Below, in pieces: positions 10,346 to 22,692 of a DNA stretch of 64,000 nucleotides. A program made the translations under genes and the position numbers. Source of the DNA: an uncultured Oscillospiraceae bacterium (GTDB lineage Bacteria > Bacillota > Clostridia > Oscillospirales > Oscillospiraceae); the NCBI GenBank assembly GCA_944385465.1, contig CALWXH010000001.1:104425-168424 (forward strand), in the 5' to 3' direction. Every line of letters starts with the position of its first letter. The stretch's first letter is position 1. The notes under the pieces were generated by a model. That model was given only the letters and a program-made list of their open reading frames with translations, was not told the origin of the DNA and made no database searches.

Positions 10346-13300
10346 ATGAGCCAAGTATTTCGATGCTATGTGGAAAAGCGGCCCGGCTTTGACGTGGAGG
10401 CGGAAAAGACCCTGCGGGAGCTGCGGGACCAGCTGGGCATTGCCGGGCTGACCGGCCTGCGGCTGTTCAACCGCTACGATGTGGAGGGGGTGGACGAGGC
10501 GGTCTATCAGGCGGCCAAGCCCACGGTGTTCTCCGAGCCCCAGTGCGACGACATCTACGACGAGGTCTTGCCCGCCCTGGAGGCGGGGACCACCCTGCTG
10601 GCGGTGGAGGCCCTGCCCGGGCAGTATGACCAGCGGGCGGACTCCTGCGCCCAGTGCATGATGCTGCTGGCCGGAGTGGCCAAGCCCGCGGTGGCCAACG
10701 CCCGGGTGTATGCCATGACCGGGAGCATGAGCCGGGGGGATCTGGACCGGATCCGCGCCTATCTCATCAACCCGGTGGAGTGCCGGGAGGCCTCCATGGA
10801 CAAGCCGGCCACCCTGGCCCGGAGCTATGATACCCCGGACCACGTGGCGGTGCTGGAGGGCTTTACCACCCTGGATGAGGCGGGCCTGGAAAAGCTGCTG
10901 GCCGACTACGGCCTGGCCATGGATCTGGCCGACCTGAAGTTCCTGCAGGCCTATTTCCGGGACGAGGAGAAGCGGGACCCCACCATCACAGAGGTGCGGG
11001 TGGTGGACACCTACTGGTCCGATCACTGCCGCCATACCACCTTCTCCACCCACATCAACTCTGTGGAGATCATGGATCAGAAGGTGGCGGAGGCCTATCG
11101 CCGCTACCTGGACGCCCGGGTGGAGGTGTACGGCAAGGAGAAGGCCAGCGTGCGGCCCCAGACCCTCATGGACATGGCCACCATCGGGGCCAAGACCCTG
11201 AAGAAGCGGGGGCTGCTGAAGAACCTGGACGAGAGCGAGGAGATCAACGCCTGCTCCATCCGGGTGAAGGCGTCGGTGGACGGCGAGGAGCAGGACTGGC
11301 TGCTCATGTTCAAGAACGAGACCCACAACCACCCCACGGAGATCGAGCCCTTCGGCGGCGCGGCCACCTGTATCGGCGGCTGCATCCGGGATCCCCTGTC
11401 CGGCCGGGCCTATGTATACCAGGCCATGCGGCTCACCGGCTGCGGCGACCCCCGGGTAAGCATGGACCAGACGCTGGAGGGCAAGCTGCCCCAGCGCAAG
11501 CTGGCCCAGACCGCCGCGGCGGGCTATTCCTCCTACGGCAACCAGATCGGCCTGGCCACCGGCCTGGTGGACGAGGTGTATCACGAGGGCTATGTGGCCA
11601 AGCACCTGGAGGTGGGCGCCGTGGTGGGCGCCGCCCCGGCGGACAACGTGGTGCGGGAACGCCCTGCCCCCGGGGATGTGGTCATCCTGCTGGGCGGCCG
11701 CACCGGACGGGACGGCATCGGCGGGGCCACCGGCTCCTCCAAGAGCCATAACAAGGCCTCCCTCACCACCATGGCCAGCGAGGTGCAGAAGGGCAACGCC
11801 CCGGAGGAGCGCAAGATCCAGCGCCTGTTCCGCAACCCGGCGGTGACCCGGCTCATCAAGCGGTGCAACGACTTCGGCGCCGGCGGTGTCAGCGTGGCCA
11901 TCGGCGAGCTGGCCGACGGCCTGGAGATCAACCTGGACGCGGTGCGCAAGAAATATGACGGCCTGGACGGCACGGAGCTGGCCATTTCCGAGTCCCAGGA
12001 GCGCATGGCGGTGGTGGTGGCCCCGGAGGACGAGGTTGCCTTCATTGCCGCCGCCCAGGGGGAAAACCTGGAGGCATACCGGGTGGCCCAGGTCACCGAG
12101 AGCCCCCGGATGGTGATGACCTGGAAGGGACAGACCATCGCCAACCTGTCCCGGGCCTTCCTGAATACCAACGGCGCGGTGAAGCACACCACGGTGTTTG
12201 TCCCCGGCCGGAAGAGCGGGGCCCCCGCGCCCTATGCCGATCTGCGGTCGGTGGCGGCCAGCCTGAAATGCGGCTCCCGCCGGGGGCTCACTGAGCGGTT
12301 TGACGGCTCCATCGGCGCGGCCAGCGTGCTCATGCCCTATGGCGGCGCCGCCCAGCGCACCCCCACCCAGGTGATGGCGGCCACCTTCCCGGTGGAGCCG
12401 GGCAAGGTGACCGAGGCCTGCTCCGTGATGAGCTGGGGCTTCGACCCGGACTGGATGTCTGCCGACCCCTACGGCGGGGCCAGCACCAGCGTGGTGCTGT
12501 CCATGGCCAAGCTGGCGGCGGCCGGATGCGACCCGGATGCGGCCTATCTCACCTTCCAGGAATACTTTGAAAAACTGCGGGAGGAGCCCCAGCGCTGGGG
12601 CAAGCCCTTCCAGGCGTTGCTGGGCGCCCTGGACGCCCAGCTGGGCCTGGGCGCCGCCGCCATCGGCGGCAAGGACTCCATGTCCGGCTCCTTCCTGGAT
12701 ATGGACGTGCCCCCCACCCTCATCTCCTTTGCCGTGGCGCCCTCCCTGGCCGGGCAGGTGCTCTCCCCCGAGTTCAAGGCCCCGGGCCACCCGGTGTACC
12801 TGTTCCCGGTGGAGCGGCCGGACGACTACGAGGGCATGAAAAAGGCCTGGAGCTGCCTGCACAAGCTGGCCCGGGCGGGCAAGGTGGCCGCCGCCTGGGC
12901 GGTGGAGGCCGGCGGTGTGGCCGAGGGCGTGATGAAGATGTCCTTCGGCAACCGTGTGGGCTTCTGCGCTGACGGGGGGGTACAGGCCCCCTGGTACGGC
13001 CATATGCCCGGCGCCATTGTGGCCGAGCTGACGGAGGAGGTCTACGACGGCGCCGCGCTGCGCATCGGCGCCACCACGGCCGAGCCGGTCATCGCCATCG
13101 GCGGGGACCGGGCGGAGATCAGCGAGCTGCTGAAGCTGTGGGACGGCGTGCTCCAGGAGGTCTACTCCACCGATCCCGGCACCCCGGCCGATCCGGTGGA
13201 GCCCATCTCCTATGACCGGCGCTCTCCCGCGGTGTTCTGCGGGGAGATCGCCCGGCCCCACGCGGTGATCCCCGTCTTCCCTGGCACCAACTGCGAGTAC

Positions 13301-14053
13301 GACACCGCATCCTCCTGCCGGAAGGCGGGCATTGAGCCGGAGATCGTGGTGATCCGCAACCTGAGCCCGGAGGATCTGGCCCAGTCCGCCGACGCCTTGG
13401 CCGCCGCCATCGGCCGCAGCCAGATGATGGTGCTGCCCGGCGGCTTCTCCGGCGGCGACGAGCCGGACGGCTCGGCCAAGTTCATCGTGTCCTTCCTGCG
13501 CAACCCCAAGCTGACGGACGCGGTGCACGATCTGCTGAAGAACCGGGACGGCCTGATGCTGGGCATCTGCAACGGGTTCCAGGCCCTGGTGAAGCTGGGG
13601 CTGGTGCCCTATGGGGAGATCCGCCCCGCCACCCCGGACAGCCCCACCCTCACCTTCAACCTCATCGGCCGGCACCAGAGCCGGTATGTCACCACCCGGG
13701 TGGCCTCGGTGCGCTCCCCCTGGATGCTGCTGAGCCATGTGGGCGACCTGCACTCCATCGCCATCTCCCACGGGGAAGGCCGCTTTGTGGCCCCCCAGAG
13801 CGTGGTGGACGAGCTCATCGCCAACGGCCAGGTGGCCACCCAGTATGTGGCCCCCTTCACCGGCCTGCCCCACATGGGCATCGACTGCAACCCCAACGGC
13901 TCTGTGGCCTGCATCGAGGGCATCTTCTCCCCCGACGGGCGGGTGTTCGGCAAGATGGGCCATACCGAGCGCAGCGGGGTGCATATCGCCAAAAACATCC
14001 CCGGCGACAAGCTCCAGCCCATTTTCGAGTCCGGCGCGCTGTATTTCCGGTAA
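10346..14053 (+). CDS. purL: Phosphoribosylformylglycinamidine synthase, single-chain (PurL with fused glutaminase)
   Basis: This 1235-residue enzyme converts FGAR plus glutamine and ATP to FGAM in de novo purine synthesis. The synthetase half shows DTYWSDHCRHTTF, NETHNHPTEIEPFGGAATC and GRTGRDGIGGAT. The C-terminal glutaminase domain starts near residue 970 (HAVIPVFPGTNCEYD). It has the nucleophile Cys1075 in GICNGFQAL, GGFSGGDEPDGSA, and the late NPNGS...MGHTER segment. It is the large clostridial/proteobacterial-style form rather than the PurS-PurQ-PurL split form. The ATG at 10346 follows AAAGGGAGAGAACAGGGA. Two short GC hairpins lie in the 85-bp gap upstream. No other purine gene is nearby. 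Confidence 0.97.
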   Translation: MSQVFRCYVEKRPGFDVEAEKTLRELRDQLGIAGLTGLRLFNRYDVEGVDEAVYQAAKPTVFSEPQCDDIYDEVLPALEAGTTLLAVEALPGQYDQRADSCAQCMMLLAGVAKPAVANARVYAMTGSMSRGDLDRIRAYLINPVECREASMDKPATLARSYDTPDHVAVLEGFTTLDEAGLEKLLADYGLAMDLADLKFLQAYFRDEEKRDPTITEVRVVDTYWSDHCRHTTFSTHINSVEIMDQKVAEAYRRYLDARVEVYGKEKASVRPQTLMDMATIGAKTLKKRGLLKNLDESEEINACSIRVKASVDGEEQDWLLMFKNETHNHPTEIEPFGGAATCIGGCIRDPLSGRAYVYQAMRLTGCGDPRVSMDQTLEGKLPQRKLAQTAAAGYSSYGNQIGLATGLVDEVYHEGYVAKHLEVGAVVGAAPADNVVRERPAPGDVVILLGGRTGRDGIGGATGSSKSHNKASLTTMASEVQKGNAPEERKIQRLFRNPAVTRLIKRCNDFGAGGVSVAIGELADGLEINLDAVRKKYDGLDGTELAISESQERMAVVVAPEDEVAFIAAAQGENLEAYRVAQVTESPRMVMTWKGQTIANLSRAFLNTNGAVKHTTVFVPGRKSGAPAPYADLRSVAASLKCGSRRGLTERFDGSIGAASVLMPYGGAAQRTPTQVMAATFPVEPGKVTEACSVMSWGFDPDWMSADPYGGASTSVVLSMAKLAAAGCDPDAAYLTFQEYFEKLREEPQRWGKPFQALLGALDAQLGLGAAAIGGKDSMSGSFLDMDVPPTLISFAVAPSLAGQVLSPEFKAPGHPVYLFPVERPDDYEGMKKAWSCLHKLARAGKVAAAWAVEAGGVAEGVMKMSFGNRVGFCADGGVQAPWYGHMPGAIVAELTEEVYDGAALRIGATTAEPVIAIGGDRAEISELLKLWDGVLQEVYSTDPGTPADPVEPISYDRRSPAVFCGEIARPHAVIPVFPGTNCEYDTASSCRKAGIEPEIVVIRNLSPEDLAQSADALAAAIGRSQMMVLPGGFSGGDEPDGSAKFIVSFLRNPKLTDAVHDLLKNRDGLMLGICNGFQALVKLGLVPYGEIRPATPDSPTLTFNLIGRHQSRYVTTRVASVRSPWMLLSHVGDLHSIAISHGEGRFVAPQSVVDELIANGQVATQYVAPFTGLPHMGIDCNPNGSVACIEGIFSPDGRVFGKMGHTERSGVHIAKNIPGDKLQPIFESGALYFR

Positions 14054-14064
14054 GAACGGCAAGC

Positions 14065-14106
14065 AAATCGCCCCTTCCTCCCCGTGCGGGGAGGAAGGGG
14101 CGATTT
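14065..14106. terminator. Bidirectional terminator between purL and the convergent operon
   Basis: A perfect 19-bp stem (14065-14083 with 14088-14106) with a GTGC loop and A/T-rich ends lies between convergent genes. Confidence 0.88.
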
Positions 14107-14123
14107 CGTTTCAGCGGTGAACT

Positions 14124-14564
14124 TCAGCCCTGCGCCGCCCGCTCCAGGGCGGCCAGCACCTCCTTCTGCTTGGGCAGCAGGAAGCGGCGGCGGGGATAGC
14201 GGGCGGTATAGCCGGCCAGGATCCGGGCGGCGTCCTCCCGGGTGAGCTGATCCAGCAGGCCCAGGGTGAGGGACTCCGCCGCCTGAAAGGCCAGGCGGGA
14301 CTCGCTGTCATAGCCCTCGGCGGTGAGCAGCATATACTCCGTCGCCAGGGCGGCCAGCTGAGGATCCTCGTGGTCCAGATCCTCCATCAGCGTCTGCAGG
14401 GCGGTAAAGAACTGGTTCATGGCGTACCGGTCCATGGCGGAGGAGCCGGTGAGCAGCCGGGTCAGGCTCCGCATGGGCCCGCTCACCTGGGCCCGCTGGC
14501 GGCAGCCGTCCAGATAGTCCTCATAGCACTGGCGCAGCGCGGCAAACTGTTCTTCCCGGTCCAT
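14124..14564 (-). CDS. Hypothetical helical protein downstream of the TrpR-like gene
   Basis: This 146-residue soluble protein is predicted to be almost wholly helical, with no signal peptide or membrane segment and no family I recognise. It begins MDREEQFAALRQCYEDYLDG and ends KEVLAALERAAQG. The start at 14564 follows AAGGAGCGCTGAGC, where the ribosome binding site overlaps the end of the upstream gene and the stop is two bases before the ATG, so the two are translationally coupled. It may be a partner of the TrpR-like regulator; this is inference from position only. A bidirectional terminator follows. Confidence 0.72.
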   Translation of the reverse strand: MDREEQFAALRQCYEDYLDGCRQRAQVSGPMRSLTRLLTGSSAMDRYAMNQFFTALQTLMEDLDHEDPQLAALATEYMLLTAEGYDSESRLAFQAAESLTLGLLDQLTREDAARILAGYTARYPRRRFLLPKQKEVLAALERAAQG

Positions 14565-14566
14565 GC

Positions 14567-14866
14567 TCAGCGCTCCTTCTTTTCCTTGCGGCGCTGGATC
14601 ATTCTGCGGAACCCCCCGGCGCCGAAGGAGAAGATCCGGTTGACCCGGCTGATGGTGGCCGAGCTGGCCCCGGTCTTTTCCAGAATGTCGGTGTACACCA
14701 TTCCCTCGTCCAGGAGAATGGCCACATCGTACCGCTGCTCCAGGGCCCGCAGTTCGCCCACGGTGCACAGATCGTCGAAAAAGGCGCAGCACTCGTCCAG
14801 ATCCTTCAGCTCCAGAATACTCTCGTACAGCGCCATGCTGCGCTGTTTGTTGGTTACTTTCGGCAT
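14567..14866 (-). CDS. TrpR-like DNA-binding protein (YerC/YecD family)
   Basis: This 99-residue helix-turn-helix protein belongs to the Trp-repressor-like YerC family. The hallmark block is CAFFDDLCTVGELRALEQRY near residues 27-46, followed by a recognition helix region KTGASSATISRVNRI. The C-terminus is Arg/Lys-rich. Family members are found next to diverse genes and their targets are mostly unknown. AAAGGAGG precedes the ATG at 14866. A minus-strand promoter lies about 90 bp upstream. It heads a two-gene operon with the helical protein at 14124-14564 and is divergent from the metallophosphoesterase. Confidence 0.9.
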   Translation of the reverse strand: MPKVTNKQRSMALYESILELKDLDECCAFFDDLCTVGELRALEQRYDVAILLDEGMVYTDILEKTGASSATISRVNRIFSFGAGGFRRMIQRRKEKKER

Positions 14867-14948
14867 GATGTCCTCCTTTGATATGCCGCCCCTGCCCCGG
14901 GAGAGCGGACGGTTGGGGCAGATGATGTCGGACGGGCTTGTCACAGAC

Positions 14949-14977
14949 ATTCTATCAGATTGAAGCGGTAAAGTAAA
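14949..14977 (-). promoter_or_regulatory. Sigma-A promoter of the TrpR-like operon
   Basis: On the minus strand TTTACT (14977-14972) and TAGAAT (14954-14949) are 17 bp apart. Confidence 0.6.
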
Positions 14978-15011
14978 CAGCCTTTTGCTTCTCAATCACC
15001 GGGGAATGTGG

Positions 15012-15017
15012 TATACT
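15012..15017 (+). promoter_or_regulatory. Extended -10 promoter for the metallophosphoesterase operon
   Basis: TGGTATACT forms an extended -10 element 56 bp upstream of the start codon. It is divergent from the TrpR-like promoter, with 35 bp between the two -10/-35 elements, so a TrpR-like protein bound here could affect both directions. Confidence 0.5.
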
Positions 15018-15072
15018 GATAGAGCGCGATGACAAGGCCGCGGGTGCGGCAGAGAAGGGAGGCGTGTCAGAA

Positions 15073-16221
15073 ATGAGTCAGTTTGCCAAGGTCATCCGAC
15101 CGGACATCGCCCCCGGGCGCCGGGTGCTGGCCATCAGCGATATCCACGGCAACCTGCCCTTTTTCAAGGGGGTACTGGCCAAGGCGAAGTTCTCGCCGGA
15201 CGACGTGCTGATCCTGGTGGGCGACCTGTTTGAGAAGGGGCGGGACAGCCTGGCGCTGCTGCGCTTTCTGCTGGAGCTGGGGCAGAGGCGTACGGTGTAT
15301 CCCCTGTGCGGCAACTGCGACCACATCGACCGGGTATTTCTCAGCGGCCGGCCCGGGGTGGATCAGAGCCTGTGGCCGGTGTTCCAGGCCTGGCGGGAGC
15401 GCTCCCTCATCCTCCAGATGGCGGGGGAGCTGGGGCTGACCCTGCGCGCCCCGGAGGATCTGCCGGGCATCCGCCGGGCCATCTTGGACCACTTTCCCCG
15501 GGAGACCGGCTTCCTGCTGGGCCTGCCCCACATTCTGGAGGCTGGGCGATACCTCTTTGTCCACGGCGGCCTGCCCAGGGAGGACCGGCTGGAGGAACTG
15601 AAGGCCTACCCCTGTATGAAGGACGACGACTTTCTGGGCCAGGGCCTGTCCTTCCGCAAATGGGTGGTGGTGGGCCACTGGCCGGTGACCCTGTATCACC
15701 CCCGCATCCCCACGGCGCGGCCCCTGATCTGCCGGGACCGGCACATCGTCTCCATTGACGGGGGCTGTGTGCTCAAGCTGGACGGGCAGCTCAACGCCCT
15801 GATCATCCCGGATCTACAGGGGGACGAGATGGACTATGTGGCCTACGACGGGCTGCCCACGGTGGTGGCCGGGGAGGACCAGGCCCCCAGCAGCGACCCC
15901 ATCAACATCCGCTGGAGCGACAGCGCCATTGAAGTGCTCCGGGAGGAGGGGGACTGCTGCTGGTGCCGGCACCTGTCCACGGGGCGGGAGCTGTGGATCC
16001 TGAAAGAGTACATCTACCCCCGCAGAGCGGACGGGAAGATCCACTGCGAGGACACCACCGACTATCTGCTGCCGGTGACGGCGGGGGACCGGCTGAAGCT
16101 GGTGCGCCGCAGCAGCCGGGGAAACATTGTGAAAAAGGACGGCGTCACCGGCTGGTATCTGGGGCGCCTGGAGAACCTGCCAGGGGAAGGAGCGGCAACA
16201 GACCATGAACAATCAGTATGA
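15073..16221 (+). CDS. Metallophosphoesterase (calcineurin-like fold)
   Basis: This 382-residue protein carries the metallophosphoesterase motifs: LAISDIHGNL near the N-terminus (D-x-H), LVGDLFEKG (GD-x-x-x-x-G), LCGNCDHID (GN-x-D-type), FVHGG and VVVGHWPV (GH). These bind two metals for phosphoester hydrolysis. The segment after about residue 250 (WSDSAIEVLREEGDCCWCRHLSTGRELWI) is an extra domain I do not recognise. The ATG at 15073 is ten bases after GGGAGG, better than the GTG at 15064. The stop overlaps the next gene by 17 bp, so the two are cotranscribed. The substrate is unknown. Confidence 0.85.
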   Translation: MSQFAKVIRPDIAPGRRVLAISDIHGNLPFFKGVLAKAKFSPDDVLILVGDLFEKGRDSLALLRFLLELGQRRTVYPLCGNCDHIDRVFLSGRPGVDQSLWPVFQAWRERSLILQMAGELGLTLRAPEDLPGIRRAILDHFPRETGFLLGLPHILEAGRYLFVHGGLPREDRLEELKAYPCMKDDDFLGQGLSFRKWVVVGHWPVTLYHPRIPTARPLICRDRHIVSIDGGCVLKLDGQLNALIIPDLQGDEMDYVAYDGLPTVVAGEDQAPSSDPINIRWSDSAIEVLREEGDCCWCRHLSTGRELWILKEYIYPRRADGKIHCEDTTDYLLPVTAGDRLKLVRRSSRGNIVKKDGVTGWYLGRLENLPGEGAATDHEQSV

Positions 16222-17605
16222 CGTGATGATTCTAGGCACCGGAGAGGCGGGCATCTTCGCCGCCTGCGAGCTGGCCCGGAAGTGCCCCGGCGCCAGGGTG
16301 CTGGTGGTGGAGCAGGGACAGGACATCTATCACCGCAGCTGCCCCATTGTGGCGGGCAAGGTGAACAGCTGCATCCACTGCAAGGTGTGCGGCACCATGT
16401 GCGGCTTCGGCGGGGCGGGGGCCTTCTCCGACGGGAAGTTCAACTTCACCACCGCCTTCGGCGGCTGGCTCACCGACTTTCTGGAGCCGGCGGAGGTGAT
16501 GGAGCTCATCGACTATGTGGACTCCATCAACGTGGAGCACGGGGCCACCACCCAGGTGTTCTCCACCGCCACCCCTGAGGCCCGGGCCCTGGAGAAAAAG
16601 GCCCTGGAGCACGACCTGCACCTGCTCCAGGCCCGGTGCAAGCACCTGGGCACTGAGAACAACCTGCGCATCCTCACCAACATCTATGAGCACATCCGGG
16701 ACAAGCACACCTTCCGGTTCAACACCCCGGTGCAGGACATCGAGGTGAACCCCCAGGGGGGCTATACCCTGGTGACAGAGGGGGGCGAGCGGTATACCGC
16801 CCCTTACCTCATCGCCGGGCCGGGGCGCAGCGGGGCGGAGTGGTTTGCCAACCAGTGCAAGAAGCTGGGGCTGGAGCTGCTCAACAACCAGGTGGACATC
16901 GGCGTGCGGGTGGAGCTGCCCGCCACCATCTTCGAGCACATCACCGACGTGGTGTACGAGTCCAAGCTGGTCTACCGCACCAAGGGGTACGGGGATCAGG
17001 TGCGCACTTTCTGCATGAATCCCTACGGCCACGTGGTGGCGGAAAACGTGGAGGGCATCAACACCGTCAACGGCCACTCCTATTCCGACCCCGCCCTGCG
17101 CAGCGAGAACACCAACTTCGCCCTGCTGGTGTCCAACCGCTTCACCCAGCCCTTCAACGAGCCCTACCGCTATGGCAAGCACATCGCCTCCCTGTCCAAC
17201 ATGCTGGCGGGGGGCATCCTGGTGCAGCGGTTCGGGGATCTGATCTCCGGCATCCGCACCAACGACCACCGGCTGGGCAAGTCCTTCACCCGGCCCACTC
17301 TCACCGCGGCGGTGCCCGGGGACCTGTCCCTGGCCCTGCCCAAGCGGCAGCTGGACGACATCATCGAGATGATCTACGCCCTGGATAAGCTGGCCCCGGG
17401 CACGGCCAATTACGACACCCTGCTCTACGGGGCGGAGGTGAAGTTCTACTCCGCCCGCATCCAGCTGTCCAACCAGCTGGAAACCGCCCTGCCCGGCTTC
17501 TTCGCCGTGGGGGACGGGGCCGGCGTCACCCGCGGCCTGGCCCAAGCGGGGGCTTCCGGTGTGAAGGCCGCCCGGGTGGTGGCGCAGCGGCTGAATCAGG
17601 GGTGA
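16205..17605 (+). CDS. FAD-dependent dehydrogenase (COG2509-type)
   Basis: This 466-residue flavoprotein has an N-terminal Rossmann dinucleotide-binding site (DVMILGTGEAGIFAACELAR ... VLVVEQG). A Cys-rich insert follows, C-IHCKVCGTMCGFGGAGAFSDGKFN near residues 60-80, and a C-terminal FAD-binding segment GFFAVGDGAGVTRGLAQAGASG. This is the layout of the FAD-dependent dehydrogenases grouped as COG2509, whose substrates are not settled. The four nearby Cys (CxxCxxxC type) could hold a metal or redox centre. The gene overlaps the end of the phosphoesterase gene, indicating coupled translation. A terminator follows after about 110 bp. Confidence 0.85.
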   Translation: MNNQYDVMILGTGEAGIFAACELARKCPGARVLVVEQGQDIYHRSCPIVAGKVNSCIHCKVCGTMCGFGGAGAFSDGKFNFTTAFGGWLTDFLEPAEVMELIDYVDSINVEHGATTQVFSTATPEARALEKKALEHDLHLLQARCKHLGTENNLRILTNIYEHIRDKHTFRFNTPVQDIEVNPQGGYTLVTEGGERYTAPYLIAGPGRSGAEWFANQCKKLGLELLNNQVDIGVRVELPATIFEHITDVVYESKLVYRTKGYGDQVRTFCMNPYGHVVAENVEGINTVNGHSYSDPALRSENTNFALLVSNRFTQPFNEPYRYGKHIASLSNMLAGGILVQRFGDLISGIRTNDHRLGKSFTRPTLTAAVPGDLSLALPKRQLDDIIEMIYALDKLAPGTANYDTLLYGAEVKFYSARIQLSNQLETALPGFFAVGDGAGVTRGLAQAGASGVKAARVVAQRLNQG

Positions 17606-17717
17606 GGCCCCATCGGGCCAGGCCGCGGAGCAAATGGGGTCCCCGCAAAAGCGGAGCTTTTGTGGGGGGAGGAGCCGCAGCGGCTGAACAGATAAGCCCT
17701 GCCAGACCAAAAAGACA

Positions 17718-17767
17718 ACACTGCCGTGCAGCCCTCTCTTCCGGGAGGGCTGTGCGGCAGTGTTTTT
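17718..17767. terminator. Strong, probably bidirectional terminator between the FAD dehydrogenase and comF
   Basis: A stem of about 19 bp (ACACTGCCG...GCCCTC with GAGGGC...CGGCAGTGT) is followed by TTTTT on the plus strand, with TCTTTTT also found on the minus-strand side. The genes on either side converge. Confidence 0.88.
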
Positions 17768-17779
17768 GCGTGTTTGAGG

Positions 17780-18436
17780 TCACTTTGCCCGGGCGAAGGT
17801 GAGGGCCGTCACGGTCTGCGCGCCGGCGGCGCGCAGACAGGCGGCGCACTGGGACAGGGTGGCGCCGCTGGTGACCACGTCGTCCACCAGGATGACCCGC
17901 TTGCCGGCCAGATCTGTGCCCGGCCGGCAGGCGTACGCCCCCTGGACATTGGCCAGGCGGGAGGCGGAGGGGCTCAGCCGGGACTGGGCCTTGGTGTTCC
18001 GGATCTTGACCAGGGTGGGGACCACGCGCAGGCCGGTCACGGCGCCCACCTGGCGGGCCAGCAGTTCGGCCTGGTCATAGCCCCGGCGGCGCCGGCGCTG
18101 TTTGGACAGGGGCGCCCAGGTGATGAGATCCACAGGCTCCCGCCACCGGTCCTGGAGGCACTGGGCCATGAGGGTGCCAAAGAGACGGGCGTGGACCCGG
18201 CCCTGCTGGAACTTGTAGCGGTGCATGCCCTGGCGCACCCCGTCCCGGTACCACAGCGGGGACAGGCAGGCGTCGCAGTGCTCCACGGTTTTGGCCGGCG
18301 TCCCATCCTCGATCCAGGGCAGGGCGCGCTGACAGGCAGAGCACAGCCCGTCCTCTCCCCGGTTCAGCACCCGGCCGCAGAACGGGCACTTGGGCGGATA
18401 GATCAGGGAGAGGATCAGATCCAGCAGCCGGTTCAC
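17780..18436 (-). CDS. comF: ComF family protein (zinc ribbon plus phosphoribosyltransferase)
   Basis: This 218-residue protein has an N-terminal zinc ribbon (PPKCPFCGRVLNRGEDGLC-SAC, then CDACLSPLW near residues 15-60). Its phosphoribosyltransferase-like domain ends with the PRPP loop VILVDDVVTSGATLSQ. ComF proteins act in natural transformation and replication-linked DNA uptake; the enzymatic role is unclear. The length matches the family. Its ATG overlaps the TGA of the upstream small gene in an ATGA arrangement, so the pair is translationally coupled. It converges on a strong terminator. Confidence 0.93.
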   Translation of the reverse strand: MNRLLDLILSLIYPPKCPFCGRVLNRGEDGLCSACQRALPWIEDGTPAKTVEHCDACLSPLWYRDGVRQGMHRYKFQQGRVHARLFGTLMAQCLQDRWREPVDLITWAPLSKQRRRRRGYDQAELLARQVGAVTGLRVVPTLVKIRNTKAQSRLSPSASRLANVQGAYACRPGTDLAGKRVILVDDVVTSGATLSQCAACLRAAGAQTVTALTFARAK

Positions 18437-18624
18437 GGGGTGTCCTCGTCCGGGGGCAGCTCGATGGGGCCGTGCTGTTTCTCAAAGTCACGGATGCACT
18501 GGTTGACCAGATAGAGGATCTGCTTGCTCATGGAGCGCCCCTCATAGGCGGAGACATATTTGAACTTGTCGTGAGTGTCACGCAGCATGCGGATGCTGAG
18601 AAACGTTTTGTTTTTATCTTTCAT
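18433..18624 (-). CDS. Small ribbon-helix-helix (Arc-like) DNA-binding protein
   Basis: This 63-residue protein has a short basic N-terminus, a beta strand KTFLSIRML, and two helices (RDTHDKFKYVSAYEGRSMSK and QILYLVNQCIRDFEKQHG), the layout of Arc/MetJ-type ribbon-helix-helix proteins. Many such proteins repress their own operons, and some are antitoxins; no toxin gene is visible here. The ATG at 18624 follows AAAGGAG. The gene overlaps comF by four bases, so it is the first gene of the operon. An 8-bp inverted repeat flanks its ribosome binding site. Confidence 0.75.
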   Translation of the reverse strand: MKDKNKTFLSIRMLRDTHDKFKYVSAYEGRSMSKQILYLVNQCIRDFEKQHGPIELPPDEDTP

Positions 18625-18651
18625 TGGCTTGCACTCCTTTGTACAAGCCAA
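18624..18651. promoter_or_regulatory. Inverted repeat bracketing the ribosome binding site of the RHH gene
   Basis: TTGGCTTG (18624-18631) and CAAGCCAA (18644-18651) are perfect 8-bp arms with a 12-base spacer containing the AAAGGAG site. It could be the operator of the RHH protein or an RNA hairpin exposing or hiding the ribosome binding site. Confidence 0.55.
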
Positions 18652-18742
18652 CAATACCCTATAGCACTTGAAATTAGTCCTCTATGAGCTAAATGTTAGT
18701 TCTTAAATTTGGCGGATTGCGGCATGCCCCGGGCAGAAAAAA

Positions 18743-18872
18743 TTCGCGCCCGCAGGCGCGAAATATTGTGATCTGTTTTTCCCGGCGACATGTGCGTCGA
18801 GAAAAACTCTTCTCGGCCCGCAAGCGTGCGAACCGCGCCTTTTGCGGTGAGTGCGACGCAGCGGGGCGCAGC
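18743..18872. repeat. Structured intergenic repeat, copy 1
   Basis: About 130 bp with a terminal hairpin TTCGCGCCCGCAGGCGCGAA, a second hairpin (GTTTTTC with GAAAAAC plus GCGAC/GTCG), and a multi-branched GC block. A second copy lies on the opposite strand at 50607-50737. The two differ mainly by paired changes that keep the stems (ACCGC/GCGGT here, GCCGC/GCGGC there). Both are followed by a strong unrelated hairpin. It could be a structured RNA or a mobile intergenic repeat; the strand is not known. Confidence 0.7.
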
Positions 18873-18876
18873 TTGC

Positions 18877-18920
18877 TCAAATCAAAGGCCTGCCCCATTT
18901 GGGGCAGGCCTTTGATTTGA
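18877..18920. terminator. Terminator hairpin at the end of nifJ
   Basis: A perfect 20-bp stem (18877-18896 with 18901-18920) with a 4-base loop lies six bases after the nifJ stop. On the minus strand the 3' arm is T-rich but no clean T-run follows; on the plus strand ATGTTTTT follows. Confidence 0.75.
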
Positions 18921-18926
18921 ATGTTT

Positions 18927-22535
<3,609 letters not shown>

Positions 22536-22663
22536 TGGCGTTCTCCTCCTTAATTTGCCCGGGGAACCTTCCCGGACGTAAAATACAGCATGGGTTGTGT
22601 GCCCGGCCTGGGACCGCCGTCAGGGCACACCAAAGCAGCCTCACTGCGTGGGGCCACACCGAT

Positions 22664-22692
22664 AGTGTATCACGCTTTTTCTCCATTTGCAA
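22664..22692 (-). promoter_or_regulatory. Sigma-A promoter of nifJ
   Basis: On the minus strand TTGCAA (22692-22687) and TACACT (22669-22664) are 17 bp apart, giving a leader of about 120 bases. Confidence 0.6.

Noticed and set aside
14124-14792. Single 222-residue protein upstream of the purL terminator
   Set aside because: The first 76 codons overlap the TrpR-like gene in another frame; a good ribosome binding site marks the start at 14564.
17606-17717. Small RNA gene between the FAD dehydrogenase and comF
   Set aside because: Only short GC hairpins are seen, with no promoter; the stretch is best read as a terminator region.
18433-18654. Toxin-antitoxin pair with comF as neighbour
   Set aside because: The small gene is RHH-like, but comF is a normal full-length competence protein and no toxin-like gene is adjacent.
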